Below are positions 1 through 6,210 of a DNA stretch of 6,370 nucleotides, piece by piece. Positions within the stretch are counted from its first letter, which is position 1; each line of letters starts with the position of its first letter. The position numbers and the translations under genes were made by a program. This stretch comes from Chloroflexota bacterium (lineage in GTDB: Bacteria > Chloroflexota > UBA5177 > JANWHV01), in contig JANWHO010000166.1 in the NCBI GenBank assembly GCA_025450375.1, forward strand, positions 1 to 6,370, in the 5' to 3' direction. The notes under the pieces are model-generated. The model worked only from the letters and a program-made list of their open reading frames with translations. It made no database searches and was not told the origin of the DNA.

Positions 1-346
1 GCCGGAAATCGGAGGGCCGGTAGCGTGGCCAGGTACCGGTGAAATGGATCGTAGAGCCGCCGACCCCGTTGTACATGAGGGGCACCACCGAATCGCCGGT
101 CACGGGATAATCATGGGCGAGGCGGCGGACATTTGGCGAGGTATGCCAACTGCCGCTGGTGCGTTGGATCTCATAGTTGGGGGAATAGTGAGGCCGCTGA
201 CCGGGCCGCACCCAGGGGCCCTGCTCCAAGCAGACCACCGAAATGCCGGCCTCGGCCAGGAACTTGGTGATCGCGGCGCCCCCCATGCCGGCGCCGATCA
301 CCAGAACGTCCACGGGGTCGGGATATACGCCGGGGCGCCCGCTCAT
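1..346 (-). CDS. GMC-family FAD-dependent oxidoreductase, N-terminal part (runs off left edge)
   Basis: The first 115 residues of a flavoprotein of the glucose-methanol-choline family are visible; the C-terminal catalytic part lies outside the window. Residues 13-23 (DVLVIGAGMGG) form the Rossmann beta-strand and GxGxxG loop that binds FAD (G18, G20, G23). E41 in VVCLEQG (37-43) is the acidic residue expected to hold the FAD ribose. Residues 93-104 (NGVGGSTIHFTG) match the second conserved GMC block near the flavin, continuing into RYRPSDF (108-114). There is no signal peptide or Tat motif before the Rossmann fold, so the protein is predicted to be cytosolic. The ATG overlaps the TGA of the upstream subunit-3 gene (ATGA), indicating translational coupling and a two-subunit enzyme. 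Known relatives of this pair oxidise sugars, sugar acids or glycosides, with FAD as first electron acceptor. The exact substrate cannot be told. Confidence in the family is high. Confidence 0.93.
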   Translation of the reverse strand, partial: MSGRPGVYPDPVDVLVIGAGMGGAAITKFLAEAGISVVCLEQGPWVRPGQRPHYSPNYEIQRTSGSWHTSPNVRRLAHDYPVTGDSVVPLMYNGVGGSTIHFTGTWPRYRPSDFR

Positions 347-834
347 GGCATCACCACCCGTGCCATGTCGAGGGTGCGCTTGTAGGTACCGCGTGGAACG
401 GCGGGTAGGTGGGTGGGATTGACGGGATCGAAGGGGGCCATGGCGTAGCCGAGGGGCTGGGGTGTCTGGTTGTAGTCGTGACCAAGGGCCTGGATTACGG
501 CGATCACGGCAGGCTGGGAGTAATAACTGTAGTAGGCAAGAGCCAACAAGCGCGCGAACGGGAGCGGTTGGACGGCCTCACATTGCTGGAGGAGCGTGGT
601 GCGTTGCTCGGCGGTGCGTACCGTGAAATCTCCGCCCGCCGCGTCGTCCAGGCCGGTCAGCAGGGGGAGCAGCCACTCTTGGCGCGCGCTGGGATTGACC
701 TGGTCAAGCAGAAAGACGCCGGTGCCGGCGCCGGAGGCGCTTGGGAAGCCTTCTCCTCCCGGCAGCAAAGTGTCAAGCACGGCTGTCAGGAGATTGGCCT
801 CCCCGCTGGTCAATGCGATCGGATCGTCAACCAT
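343..834 (-). CDS. Gluconate 2-dehydrogenase subunit 3 family protein (small subunit of GMC dehydrogenase)
   Basis: This 163-residue protein is the small partner of the GMC flavoprotein encoded immediately downstream; in known enzymes the small subunit is needed for maturation or stability of the large one. Family features are the N-terminal LTSGEANLLTAVLDTLLPG (residues 8-26), followed by GFPSAS (29-34) and GVFLLDQV (39-46), then a tyrosine-rich helix AYYSYYSQPAVIAVIQALG (100-118) and a Pro/Gly-rich tail with QPLGY (125-129). The frame could open 24 codons further upstream, at 906. The ATG at 834 is preferred because GGAGGTG (850-844) sits 9 bases before it and the homologous region begins right after it. 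Many membrane-linked relatives carry a Tat signal peptide; this one has none, so a cytosolic complex is inferred. The stop overlaps the next gene by 4 bases. The assignment rests on motif recognition, not a search. Confidence 0.85.
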   Translation of the reverse strand: MVDDPIALTSGEANLLTAVLDTLLPGGEGFPSASGAGTGVFLLDQVNPSARQEWLLPLLTGLDDAAGGDFTVRTAEQRTTLLQQCEAVQPLPFARLLALAYYSYYSQPAVIAVIQALGHDYNQTPQPLGYAMAPFDPVNPTHLPAVPRGTYKRTLDMARVVMP

Positions 835-843
835 GCCGGCACT

Positions 844-850
844 CACCTCC
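844..850 (-). promoter_or_regulatory. Shine-Dalgarno site of the subunit-3 gene
   Basis: On the minus strand the sequence reads GGAGGTG, 9 bases before the ATG at 834. It is a near-perfect anti-16S match and selects this start over the upstream in-frame ATG at 906, which has no comparable site. Confidence 0.75.
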
Positions 851-855
851 AATCT

Positions 856-861
856 ATTGTA
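856..861 (-). promoter_or_regulatory. Possible -10 element for the leftward GMC operon
   Basis: The minus strand reads TACAAT, five of six matches to the sigma-70-type -10 consensus, just upstream of the Shine-Dalgarno site at 850-844. No good TTGACA lies 16-18 bases upstream (the sequence there is TGCATG, inside the GGGCATGC repeat region), so an activator-dependent promoter is possible. If it is real, the leader is very short. Weak call. Confidence 0.25.
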
Positions 862-875
862 GACCGGAAGTCCGA

Positions 876-897
876 GGGCATGCATCGGTGGGCATGC
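876..897. repeat. Pair of GGGCATGC direct repeats (candidate operator)
   Basis: GGGCATGC occurs at 876-883 and again at 890-897. The repeat starts are 14 bases apart, and each copy contains the palindrome GCATGC; 891-898 is the perfect palindrome GGCATGCC. The pair lies in the divergent promoter region, where the -35 of the leftward promoter would be. Repeated palindromic half-sites at a fixed spacing are typical of regulator binding, but the spacing is not a whole 10.5-bp turn. GGGCATGC also occurs once at 6234-6241 inside a coding sequence, so chance in GC-rich DNA is possible. Confidence 0.35.
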
Positions 898-950
898 CGC
901 GGTCACCGTCTATAACATGCCGGGCAGCAGCCAAGACGGTTTGCAAAAGG

Positions 951-980
951 TTGACAATGCCCGCTCCCCTGATCCATATT
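951..980 (+). promoter_or_regulatory. Possible promoter of the rightward Rieske/luciferase-like operon
   Basis: A perfect -35 hexamer TTGACA (951-956) is followed after 18 bases by CATATT (975-980), a four-of-six -10 match. Transcription would begin near 987, which is right at the GGAGG ribosome binding site, so the leader would be almost absent. That awkward geometry, and the weak -10, keep confidence low. A TATAAC at 911-916 was considered as another -10 but has no -35 partner. Confidence 0.35.
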
Positions 981-986
981 CCGCTT

Positions 987-991
987 GGAGG
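987..991 (+). promoter_or_regulatory. Shine-Dalgarno site of the Rieske protein gene
   Basis: GGAGG lies 6 bases before the ATG at 998. It decides the start: the same frame is open back to an ATG at 917, but that codon has no ribosome binding site, and the extra 27 residues are unrelated to a Rieske domain. Confidence 0.75.
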
Positions 992-997
992 TTAGCC

Positions 998-2809
998 ATG
1001 AGCAACAGCAGCGTCCCCCAAGCCGGCACGCAGCCACACCCTGCTCCATCGGGATTGGATGGGTGGACCTTGATCGGCCCGTTGGCCACCCTTCGGGAAC
1101 GGGGCTGCACCGTGCTGTCCGGCGGTCCGAGCGTCGCCGTCTTTTGCACCGGCGACGAGGTCTATGCCGTGGACAATCGCTGCCCGCATATGGGCTTCCC
1201 CCTCAGCAAGGGAACCGTGCAGGGCGGTATTCTCACCTGCCACTGGCACCACGCCCGGTTCGACCTGCGGAGCGGCGGCACCTTCGATCCCTTCGCCGAC
1301 GATGTGCGGGTGTATCCTACGCGCGTGGTGGACGGCGAGGTGTGGGCAAACCTGCGGCCGCCGGCTGGCGACCGCGCGGCCCACTGGAAGCGACGCTTGC
1401 AAGACGGCCTGGAGCAGAACATCTCGCTGGTCCTGGCCAAGGCAGTGCTGGCCCTGCTGCGCGGCGGCGTCCCACCGCGCGAGATCTTGGCCGTCGCCGG
1501 CACGTTCGGCGCCCGCTCTCGCCGCCAGGGGTGGGGACCAGGACTGACCATCTTGACCGCCATGGCAAATGTGCTGCCCCACCTGACCCCGGACGATCAG
1601 GTGTTAGCGCTCTACCACGGCATGGTCCATGTGGCCGACGATGTGGATGGTCAGGCGCCGCGTTTCGCCCTTGAGCCCTTACCGACCGTCGCCGTGCCGC
1701 CAAGCCGCCTGAAAGAATGGTTCCGTCGCTTCATCGAGGTGCGCGATGTCGAAGGAGCGGAGCGTACCCTGCTCACCGCCATCGCTTCGGGCATGAACGA
1801 AGCCGCCGTGGCGGACATGCTGCTCGTCAGTTGCACCGACCACTATTTCCTGGCAGGCGGTCATACCCTGGATTTCATCACTAAGGCATTTGAGTACCTG
1901 GAGATCGCGGGCTGGTCCGAGGCTGCGACCGTGCTGCCCAGCCTCATCCGCGGGCTCGCCACGGGCCAACGCGGCGAGGAGTTGAACTCCTGGCGGAATC
2001 CGGTCGACCTGGTGACGCTGCTCGAGCCGGCCCTAGCCAGGCTGCCCGACATCATTGCCACCGGCACGTCCCGCCGACCGACCGGCGATCCCTTCGCCGG
2101 CCTGGTACACACGCTTCTGGACGACGACCCAGCCGCTACGGTCGTCGCGCTGACCGCCGCGCTTGAGGATGGTCTGGCGCCCGCGGAATTGGGCGGTATC
2201 CTGACCTATGCCGCTGCCCTGCGCGTGGCCCGCTTCCACACCAGTAATGAGTTCTCCGATTGGATCACGGTCCTCCACACCTTCACCTACTGCAATGCCC
2301 TGCATCGCGGTCTGCTGCGGGCGCCCTCCGCCGAGCTGGCGCGCGGCATCTTCCACGGCGCCATGCGCCTGTACCTGGATCGCTTCCTGAATATGCCCGC
2401 CGCCAAGCTCCCCGATGAGCGCCCAGGCGACGGTCTCCCGGTAGACGCGGAAGAAGCGCTCACGCGGCTCGACGACCTGTTCGATCGCGAGCAGCAGGTC
2501 AATCCGGCCGGCGCGGCCGTGTACCGCTACCTTAAGGACGGGCACCCGGCCGGGCCGCTCATGGCCGCGCTGGGCAGGCTGCTGCTCCGCGAGGATGGCG
2601 AGTTCCACTCCTATCAGATGCTTGAGGCCGGCTTCCGCGCCTACGAGACGCTGTGCGAGACACGGCCCGCCGAGGCGCGGCATGCGCTCGTGGCCGTGGC
2701 CCGCTACCTGGCGGCGCACTCTCCTACCTCGCGCTCCATGCTGCAAACCGCCCGTACCGCCATTCGCCTCGCGCACGGCGAGGCCCTGTGGGAAGGGGAC
2801 GAGGCGTAA
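998..2809 (+). CDS. Rieske [2Fe-2S] protein with long repeated helical C-terminal region
   Basis: This 603-residue protein has a Rieske domain at about 20-120. The cluster ligands are C62 and H64 (CPH), then C81 and H84 (CHWH), separated by 16 residues as in Rieske ferredoxins and oxygenases; the flanking FDLRSGG (88-94) is also typical. No signal peptide or membrane anchor is visible, so it should be cytosolic. Residues about 140-603 are almost wholly helical and are not the usual Rieske-oxygenase catalytic domain. They look like four copies of one module, with a shared glycine at G157, G265, G392 and G515, and a histidine 22-24 residues later in three of them (H289, H414, H537; W179 in the first). 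The two halves also match at GVPPREI (157-163) with GLAPAEL (392-398), and at YHG (206-208) with FHG (452-454). The role is unknown; electron transfer to or from a cofactor or partner held by the helical part is inferred. It is the first gene of the rightward operon, 52 bases before the next. Confidence 0.9.
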   Translation: MSNSSVPQAGTQPHPAPSGLDGWTLIGPLATLRERGCTVLSGGPSVAVFCTGDEVYAVDNRCPHMGFPLSKGTVQGGILTCHWHHARFDLRSGGTFDPFADDVRVYPTRVVDGEVWANLRPPAGDRAAHWKRRLQDGLEQNISLVLAKAVLALLRGGVPPREILAVAGTFGARSRRQGWGPGLTILTAMANVLPHLTPDDQVLALYHGMVHVADDVDGQAPRFALEPLPTVAVPPSRLKEWFRRFIEVRDVEGAERTLLTAIASGMNEAAVADMLLVSCTDHYFLAGGHTLDFITKAFEYLEIAGWSEAATVLPSLIRGLATGQRGEELNSWRNPVDLVTLLEPALARLPDIIATGTSRRPTGDPFAGLVHTLLDDDPAATVVALTAALEDGLAPAELGGILTYAAALRVARFHTSNEFSDWITVLHTFTYCNALHRGLLRAPSAELARGIFHGAMRLYLDRFLNMPAAKLPDERPGDGLPVDAEEALTRLDDLFDREQQVNPAGAAVYRYLKDGHPAGPLMAALGRLLLREDGEFHSYQMLEAGFRAYETLCETRPAEARHALVAVARYLAAHSPTSRSMLQTARTAIRLAHGEALWEGDEA

Positions 2810-2845
2810 GACTCTATAGCCGGAAAGCCTCTGGTTCGTATCAAT

Positions 2846-2850
2846 AAGGA
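2846..2850 (+). promoter_or_regulatory. Likely ribosome binding site of the first luciferase-like gene
   Basis: AAGGA lies 11 bases before the ATG at 2862, a rather long spacing. CGGAG at 2856-2860 is too close to be useful. The 52-base gap after the Rieske gene holds no clear hairpin or promoter, so the gene is probably read from the upstream transcript. Confidence 0.4.
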
Positions 2851-2861
2851 CATATCGGAGC

Positions 2862-3866
2862 ATGACAACCGCAAGCGCTACGGGGCATAAGGCTGGGCTG
2901 CCCCTCTCTCTAGGACTGCAGTTGGGTCCCCAGACCGTCTCCTGGGATGAGTTGCGCCGTTGGACGCTGAAGGCGGAGGCGCTCGGCTTCGACAGCGTAT
3001 GGCTGGCCGATCACTTCATCCGCGGCTTTGAGCACACGCCTTACCCGGTGGTGGAGATGTGGAGTGGGCTGGCCGCGCTGGCTGCCGTCACCACGCGCAT
3101 CCGGCTCGGATCGTTGGTTGCCTCCGTCACGCACCGGAATCCCGCCATCACCGCGGTCAGCGCCGCCACGATCGACCAGATCAGTGGAGGCCGCTTCGTG
3201 TTGGGGCTCGGCGCCGGCTGGTCCGTGCCGGAGCATCGAGCCTATGGCATCCCGCTCCCCCCTCCGGCGACGCGCCTGGCCATGCTAGCCGAGGCCATCC
3301 AGATCTGCCGCCTCCTGTGGACCGGTGACGTGGTCGCCTTTCAGGGCAAGTACTTCCAGCTGGAGGACGCGGCCTGTGAAATCAAGCCCGTGCAAACACC
3401 GCTGCCGATCCTGGTCGGCGCCATGGGCGAGCAGGTCGCTTTGCGGGTGGTCGCCAAGCACGCCGACACCTGGAACATGGTGGGCGGGGACATTGAAACG
3501 TTGACCCACAAGCAGGCGTTGCTTGATCGTTATTGCGAGGAGTTGGGGCGCGATCCGGCAACCTTGCGACGCTCCATCGAAGTGCCTATGGCCGTAGCCA
3601 CGGATGCGGCTACGCTCAAGCGGCGTATCGACCGGGTGATCCGCCATCGGGGCTACCCGACCGAACGGGGCGCCGAGCTCTTCATTGCCGGTAGTCCCGA
3701 GGCGTGCATCGAGGAAATCCACCGTTATATCGCGCTCGGGGTGAGTGAGTTCATGCTGATCACCCTGGCCCCGTTCGACGACGATGAACTGGAGTGTTTC
3801 GCCGAGCGCGTCCTCCCCGCCTTCACCCCGCGAGATGCCGCCCTGAATGGGCGGACCAATGGGTAA
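2862..3866 (+). CDS. LLM-class (luciferase-like) oxidoreductase, probably F420-dependent
   Basis: This 334-residue protein is a complete TIM-barrel enzyme of the bacterial luciferase superfamily. The landmarks run in the usual order: AEALGFDSVWLADHF (38-52), RIRLGSLVASVTHRNP (79-94), the phosphate/cofactor loop GGRFVLGLGAGW (109-120), LPILVGAMGEQ (181-191) with KHADTWN (199-205), and the C-terminal IAGSPEACIEEI (275-286) followed by ALGVSEFML (291-299). The GLGAGW loop and the ADHF motif are typical of members that use coenzyme F420 or reduced FMN; the overall pattern suits the F420-dependent group found in actinobacteria and Chloroflexota. Reactions in that group are hydride transfers to or from alcohols, sugar phosphates or enones; FMN members are two-component monooxygenases. 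No flavin reductase gene is visible here, which slightly favours F420. The end overlaps the next gene by about 20 bases, so the two are coupled. Substrate unknown. Confidence 0.9.
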   Translation: MTTASATGHKAGLPLSLGLQLGPQTVSWDELRRWTLKAEALGFDSVWLADHFIRGFEHTPYPVVEMWSGLAALAAVTTRIRLGSLVASVTHRNPAITAVSAATIDQISGGRFVLGLGAGWSVPEHRAYGIPLPPPATRLAMLAEAIQICRLLWTGDVVAFQGKYFQLEDAACEIKPVQTPLPILVGAMGEQVALRVVAKHADTWNMVGGDIETLTHKQALLDRYCEELGRDPATLRRSIEVPMAVATDAATLKRRIDRVIRHRGYPTERGAELFIAGSPEACIEEIHRYIALGVSEFMLITLAPFDDDELECFAERVLPAFTPRDAALNGRTNG

Positions 3867-5157
3867 GCCGCGGCTCGCGCTGGCGCTGGTCGGCTGCGGC
3901 GGTATGGGCCTGCGGCACATTCAGGGATTGGTCGAGCTCCAGCGAGCAGGCATCTCCCCCTTCGAGCTGATCGCGGTGTGCGATGCGCGGCGCGAGGCGG
4001 CTACCCGGGCCGCCAACCTGGCGGAGGAAGGGTTGGGGCGGCGCCCGGATATCCATACAGGGCTCGATGATCTGCTCACCGGTCCGACCGGCCGGCTCCT
4101 GGACGCGGTCGATCTGGTCACCGATGTCGGTACGCACCACAGCCTGGGCGTGGCGGTGCAGGAAGAGGGTAAGCACCTGCTGTGCGAGAAGCCGCTCGGA
4201 TTGACCGTGCGCGCCTGCCGGTTGCTGCTCGACGCGGCGGCGCGATCCGGCGTGGTGCTCGCCACGGCGGAAAATTACCGGCGCGACCCCATGAATCGGT
4301 TGGTCGCCGCGCTGCTGCAAAGCGGGGCAATCGGCCGCCCATTCATGGCGGTGCAGGAATCGGTCGGCGGCGGGCGCGATGTGACGATCACGCCCTGGCG
4401 CCACTATAAGGATCGGGGCGGCATCCTGGTTGATATGGGCGTCCACTATACCGATCTCTGGCTCTACCTCCTCGGCCCAATTGAGCGCATCGGGGGCCGC
4501 GTTGCTCTTTTCGAGCCGCTGCGCCGGCCCGTAGCCCTGAGCGGCGGCATGGCGGCTTTTTATGCAGGCAGCGCATATCCCGATGAGCCGGTCCAGGCCA
4601 CGGCGGAGGATACCGCGATGGGCCAGGTGACCTTCGCGGGCGGCACCCTGGGACAGTGGCTGCTCAGCCTGGCGGGCCACGGCGAGGGCTACTTCCTGCG
4701 CCGCTTCTACGGCAGCGATGGCGCGCTGGACGCCCCGTCCGACCGCTCCGGCCGCCCGGTGCGCGTGGCAAGGGCCGGGATGACGCGGGGCGGCTTCCAT
4801 CCTCTCAATGACGCCTCGGCGCGGGCGCTCCTTCCGGGATTCAGCCTCGACGAGTCGACCACCCGGCTGTTCGGCGCCTCGCTGCTCACCTCCTATGACC
4901 TGCCGTTCGAAGTGATCGATCGGAAGCTGTTGGCGCTTGAGCTTGAGGACTTCGGGCGCGCCATACTTGAACAGGGGTCGCCGGAGGTAGATGGACAGGG
5001 AGGGCTGGACGCGGTTGCCGCCGTCTACGCCTTCTTCGAGTCGTCGCTCGCCGGGCGGGAGGTTACCCTGGCGGAGGTGGCGAGCAGCGGCGTCGCGGTC
5101 TACCAGCGCGATATCGACCGCGCGCTTGGTCTCGGCGTGGAGGGGGGGCCGGCGTGA
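3847..5157 (+). CDS. Gfo/Idh/MocA-family NAD(P)-dependent oxidoreductase
   Basis: This 436-residue dehydrogenase belongs to the family that oxidises or reduces a sugar or cyclitol hydroxyl with NAD(P). The N-terminal Rossmann fold has ALVGCGGMGLRH (13-24) with the GxGxxG glycines G16, G18 and G21. CEKPLGL (113-119) carries the conserved lysine K115. GGILVDMGVHYTD (191-203) supplies D196 and H200, which correspond to the catalytic Lys-Asp-His set of inositol dehydrogenase. It is longer than the usual 330-390 residues; the extra length lies after about residue 225, in the substrate-binding beta-sheet domain. An in-frame ATG at 3859 (residue 5) is an equally likely start, giving 432 residues; neither ATG has a strong ribosome binding site. 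Both overlap the end of the preceding gene, so re-initiation is likely. The stop overlaps the next start by 4 bases. In the context of GMC and isomerase/lyase genes, a keto-sugar or glycoside substrate is inferred. Confidence 0.93.
   Translation: MGGPMGKPRLALALVGCGGMGLRHIQGLVELQRAGISPFELIAVCDARREAATRAANLAEEGLGRRPDIHTGLDDLLTGPTGRLLDAVDLVTDVGTHHSLGVAVQEEGKHLLCEKPLGLTVRACRLLLDAAARSGVVLATAENYRRDPMNRLVAALLQSGAIGRPFMAVQESVGGGRDVTITPWRHYKDRGGILVDMGVHYTDLWLYLLGPIERIGGRVALFEPLRRPVALSGGMAAFYAGSAYPDEPVQATAEDTAMGQVTFAGGTLGQWLLSLAGHGEGYFLRRFYGSDGALDAPSDRSGRPVRVARAGMTRGGFHPLNDASARALLPGFSLDESTTRLFGASLLTSYDLPFEVIDRKLLALELEDFGRAILEQGSPEVDGQGGLDAVAAVYAFFESSLAGREVTLAEVASSGVAVYQRDIDRALGLGVEGGPA
5139..5148 (+). 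promoter_or_regulatory. Purine-rich ribosome binding site inside the end of the Gfo/Idh/MocA gene
   Basis: GGAGGGGGGG ends 5 bases before the GTG at 5154; the GGAGG core ends 10 bases before it. It supports the GTG as a true start and makes coupled re-initiation at the GTGA overlap plausible. The run of seven G also makes this a possible place for sequencing error, although both frames continue sensibly. Confidence 0.6.
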
Positions 5158-6188
5158 GTCCGACCAGATCGGTAGAGTTCGGCTTCTGCGTGCCCATTTT
5201 CGCCTTGCCGGGGCCGCGGTTGTTCCGCACCCCCAGCTACAAGCGCCTGGACCCCCAGGTTACACTGGCCGCCGCCGTGGAATGCGAGCGGCTCGGCTAC
5301 GATTCACTCTGGGTGGCTGATCACTTCTTCCTGGGCCATGATGGAGCGATTTTAGAAGGCTGGACGACGCTTTGCGTGCTGGCTGGGCTGACCAGCCGGA
5401 TCAAGCTGGGATCGATCCATCTGTGTACCGGCTTTCGCAACCCAGCGCTGCTGGCCAAGATGGCCGCGACGCTCGATGTACTCAGCAACGGCCGATTGCT
5501 GTTCTTCGCTGACTCCGGTAACCGGCGTGTTGAGTTCGAGGCGTATGATTTTCCCTGGCACGAGGACAGTAAGGTACGTAACACCCGAATGCGCGAGGCA
5601 CTGGAGCTGATTCTACGCCTATGGGAGGAGGATGGGCCGGTCACCTTTGCCGGAGAGTACTACGCGGCGCGCGATGCGCTATGCCGGCCCCACCCGATGC
5701 AGCGTCCCCATCCGCCGCTGTGGCTGGGCGAGACGCCGGACGAGGTGATGCTGGGTGCCGTGGCGGAACTGGCCGACGGCTGGAACAGCACGCCGATCTC
5801 GGTAGCGGGCATGCGCGAACGGCTGGCCCGTGTTGAGGCCGCCTGCGCGGCGATTGGCCGGCCGCTAAGCGATCTCGAACTCTCGCTGGAGATGCAAGTA
5901 CTGATCGCGCCGACGCGCGGGCGGGTGGCGGAGTTGCTGGATGAGATAATGCGTCTGGATCCCGCCGGGGCGGCTGGCGCCGGCGTCGATCCGGCGACCC
6001 TGGAGGAGCAATGGCTGGTCGGTACGCCCGACGAGGTCATCGCGCGCATCGATGCCTATCGCGCGTTGGGGATCAGCCATTTCCTGCTCTGGTTCATGGA
6101 CTTCCCGAACATGGAGGGAGTGCGGCTCCTCGCGGAAACCGTGATGCCGCACTTCCAGGGCCAGTGGAGCCCGAAACACGATCGCTAA
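5154..6188 (+). CDS. LLM-class (luciferase-like) oxidoreductase, divergent second copy
   Basis: This 344-residue protein is a second luciferase-superfamily TIM barrel, starting with GTG that overlaps the preceding stop as GTGA. Landmarks are VEFGFCVPIF (7-16), CERLGYDSLWVADHFFLG (44-61), TSRIKLGSIH (80-89), FRNPALLAKMAATLD (94-108), SNGRLLFFADSGN (111-123), PPLWLGETPDEVML (187-200) with LADGWN (206-211), and VGTPDEVIARIDAYRALGIS (289-308). It shares the barrel framework with the copy at 2862-3866 but is clearly not a recent duplicate. The glycine-rich GLGAGW loop of the first copy is replaced here by FFADSGN, so the cofactor may be bound differently (FMN rather than F420 is possible). Its function is probably a hydride transfer or monooxygenation in the same pathway; the substrate is unknown. 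The next gene starts 22 bases downstream. Confidence 0.9.
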   Translation: MSPTRSVEFGFCVPIFALPGPRLFRTPSYKRLDPQVTLAAAVECERLGYDSLWVADHFFLGHDGAILEGWTTLCVLAGLTSRIKLGSIHLCTGFRNPALLAKMAATLDVLSNGRLLFFADSGNRRVEFEAYDFPWHEDSKVRNTRMREALELILRLWEEDGPVTFAGEYYAARDALCRPHPMQRPHPPLWLGETPDEVMLGAVAELADGWNSTPISVAGMRERLARVEAACAAIGRPLSDLELSLEMQVLIAPTRGRVAELLDEIMRLDPAGAAGAGVDPATLEEQWLVGTPDEVIARIDAYRALGISHFLLWFMDFPNMEGVRLLAETVMPHFQGQWSPKHDR

Positions 6189-6196
6189 GGCAGGAT

Positions 6197-6202
6197 AGGG
6201 GA
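6197..6202 (+). promoter_or_regulatory. Ribosome binding site of the isomerase/epimerase-family gene
   Basis: AGGGGA lies 8 bases before the ATG at 6211 in a 22-base gap after the second luciferase-like gene. A second purine run, AGGA at 6205-6208, is too close to the start to work well. Confidence 0.5.
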
Positions 6203-6210
6203 ACAGGATC

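Larger units (their letters stand above)
835..997. promoter_or_regulatory. Divergent intergenic region between the GMC and Rieske operons
   Basis: These 163 bases separate two back-to-back operons and must hold both promoters and any shared operator. They contain a -10-like TACAAT on the minus strand, a TTGACA on the plus strand, and a pair of GGGCATGC direct repeats between them. Frames run through the region from both sides (openings at 906 minus and 917 plus), but neither has a ribosome binding site, so it is read as non-coding. A divergent layout with short repeats would suit joint control by one regulator; no regulator gene is present in the window. Confidence 0.6.

Noticed and set aside
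835..906. 24-residue N-terminal extension of the subunit-3 protein from the ATG at 906 (minus)
   Set aside because: The family homology starts after residue 24, the extension is not a signal peptide, and the ATG at 834 has the better Shine-Dalgarno site.
409..915. Plus-strand open frame opposite the subunit-3 gene
   Set aside because: The minus-strand protein shows family motifs and a good ribosome binding site; the plus-strand product is low-complexity Gly/Arg/Gln-rich and has neither.
917..997. 27-residue N-terminal extension of the Rieske protein from the ATG at 917
   Set aside because: No ribosome binding site before 917, the extension would span the putative promoter, and a strong GGAGG precedes the ATG at 998.
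2810..2861. Possible terminator or promoter between the Rieske gene and the first luciferase-like gene
   Set aside because: No stem-loop with a T-run and no matched -35/-10 pair could be found in these 52 bases.
2033..2863. Long open frame on the minus strand (276 codons) opposite the Rieske protein gene
   Set aside because: Same pattern of shadow composition, no recognisable motif, and it covers the repeated helical region that is coherent on the plus strand.
3823..4800. Long open frame on the minus strand (325 codons) opposite the Gfo/Idh/MocA gene
   Set aside because: It is antisense to a clearly recognised protein with intact motifs. Its translation is rich in Arg, Gln, His and Ala with no recognisable motif, as expected of a shadow frame in GC-rich DNA.
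2862..6188. Sulfoquinovose or alkanesulfonate monooxygenase operon
   Set aside because: The luciferase-like enzymes could suggest SsuD-type desulfonation, but there is no flavin reductase, sulfonate transporter or sulfoquinovosidase in the window, and the first enzyme looks more like the F420 group.
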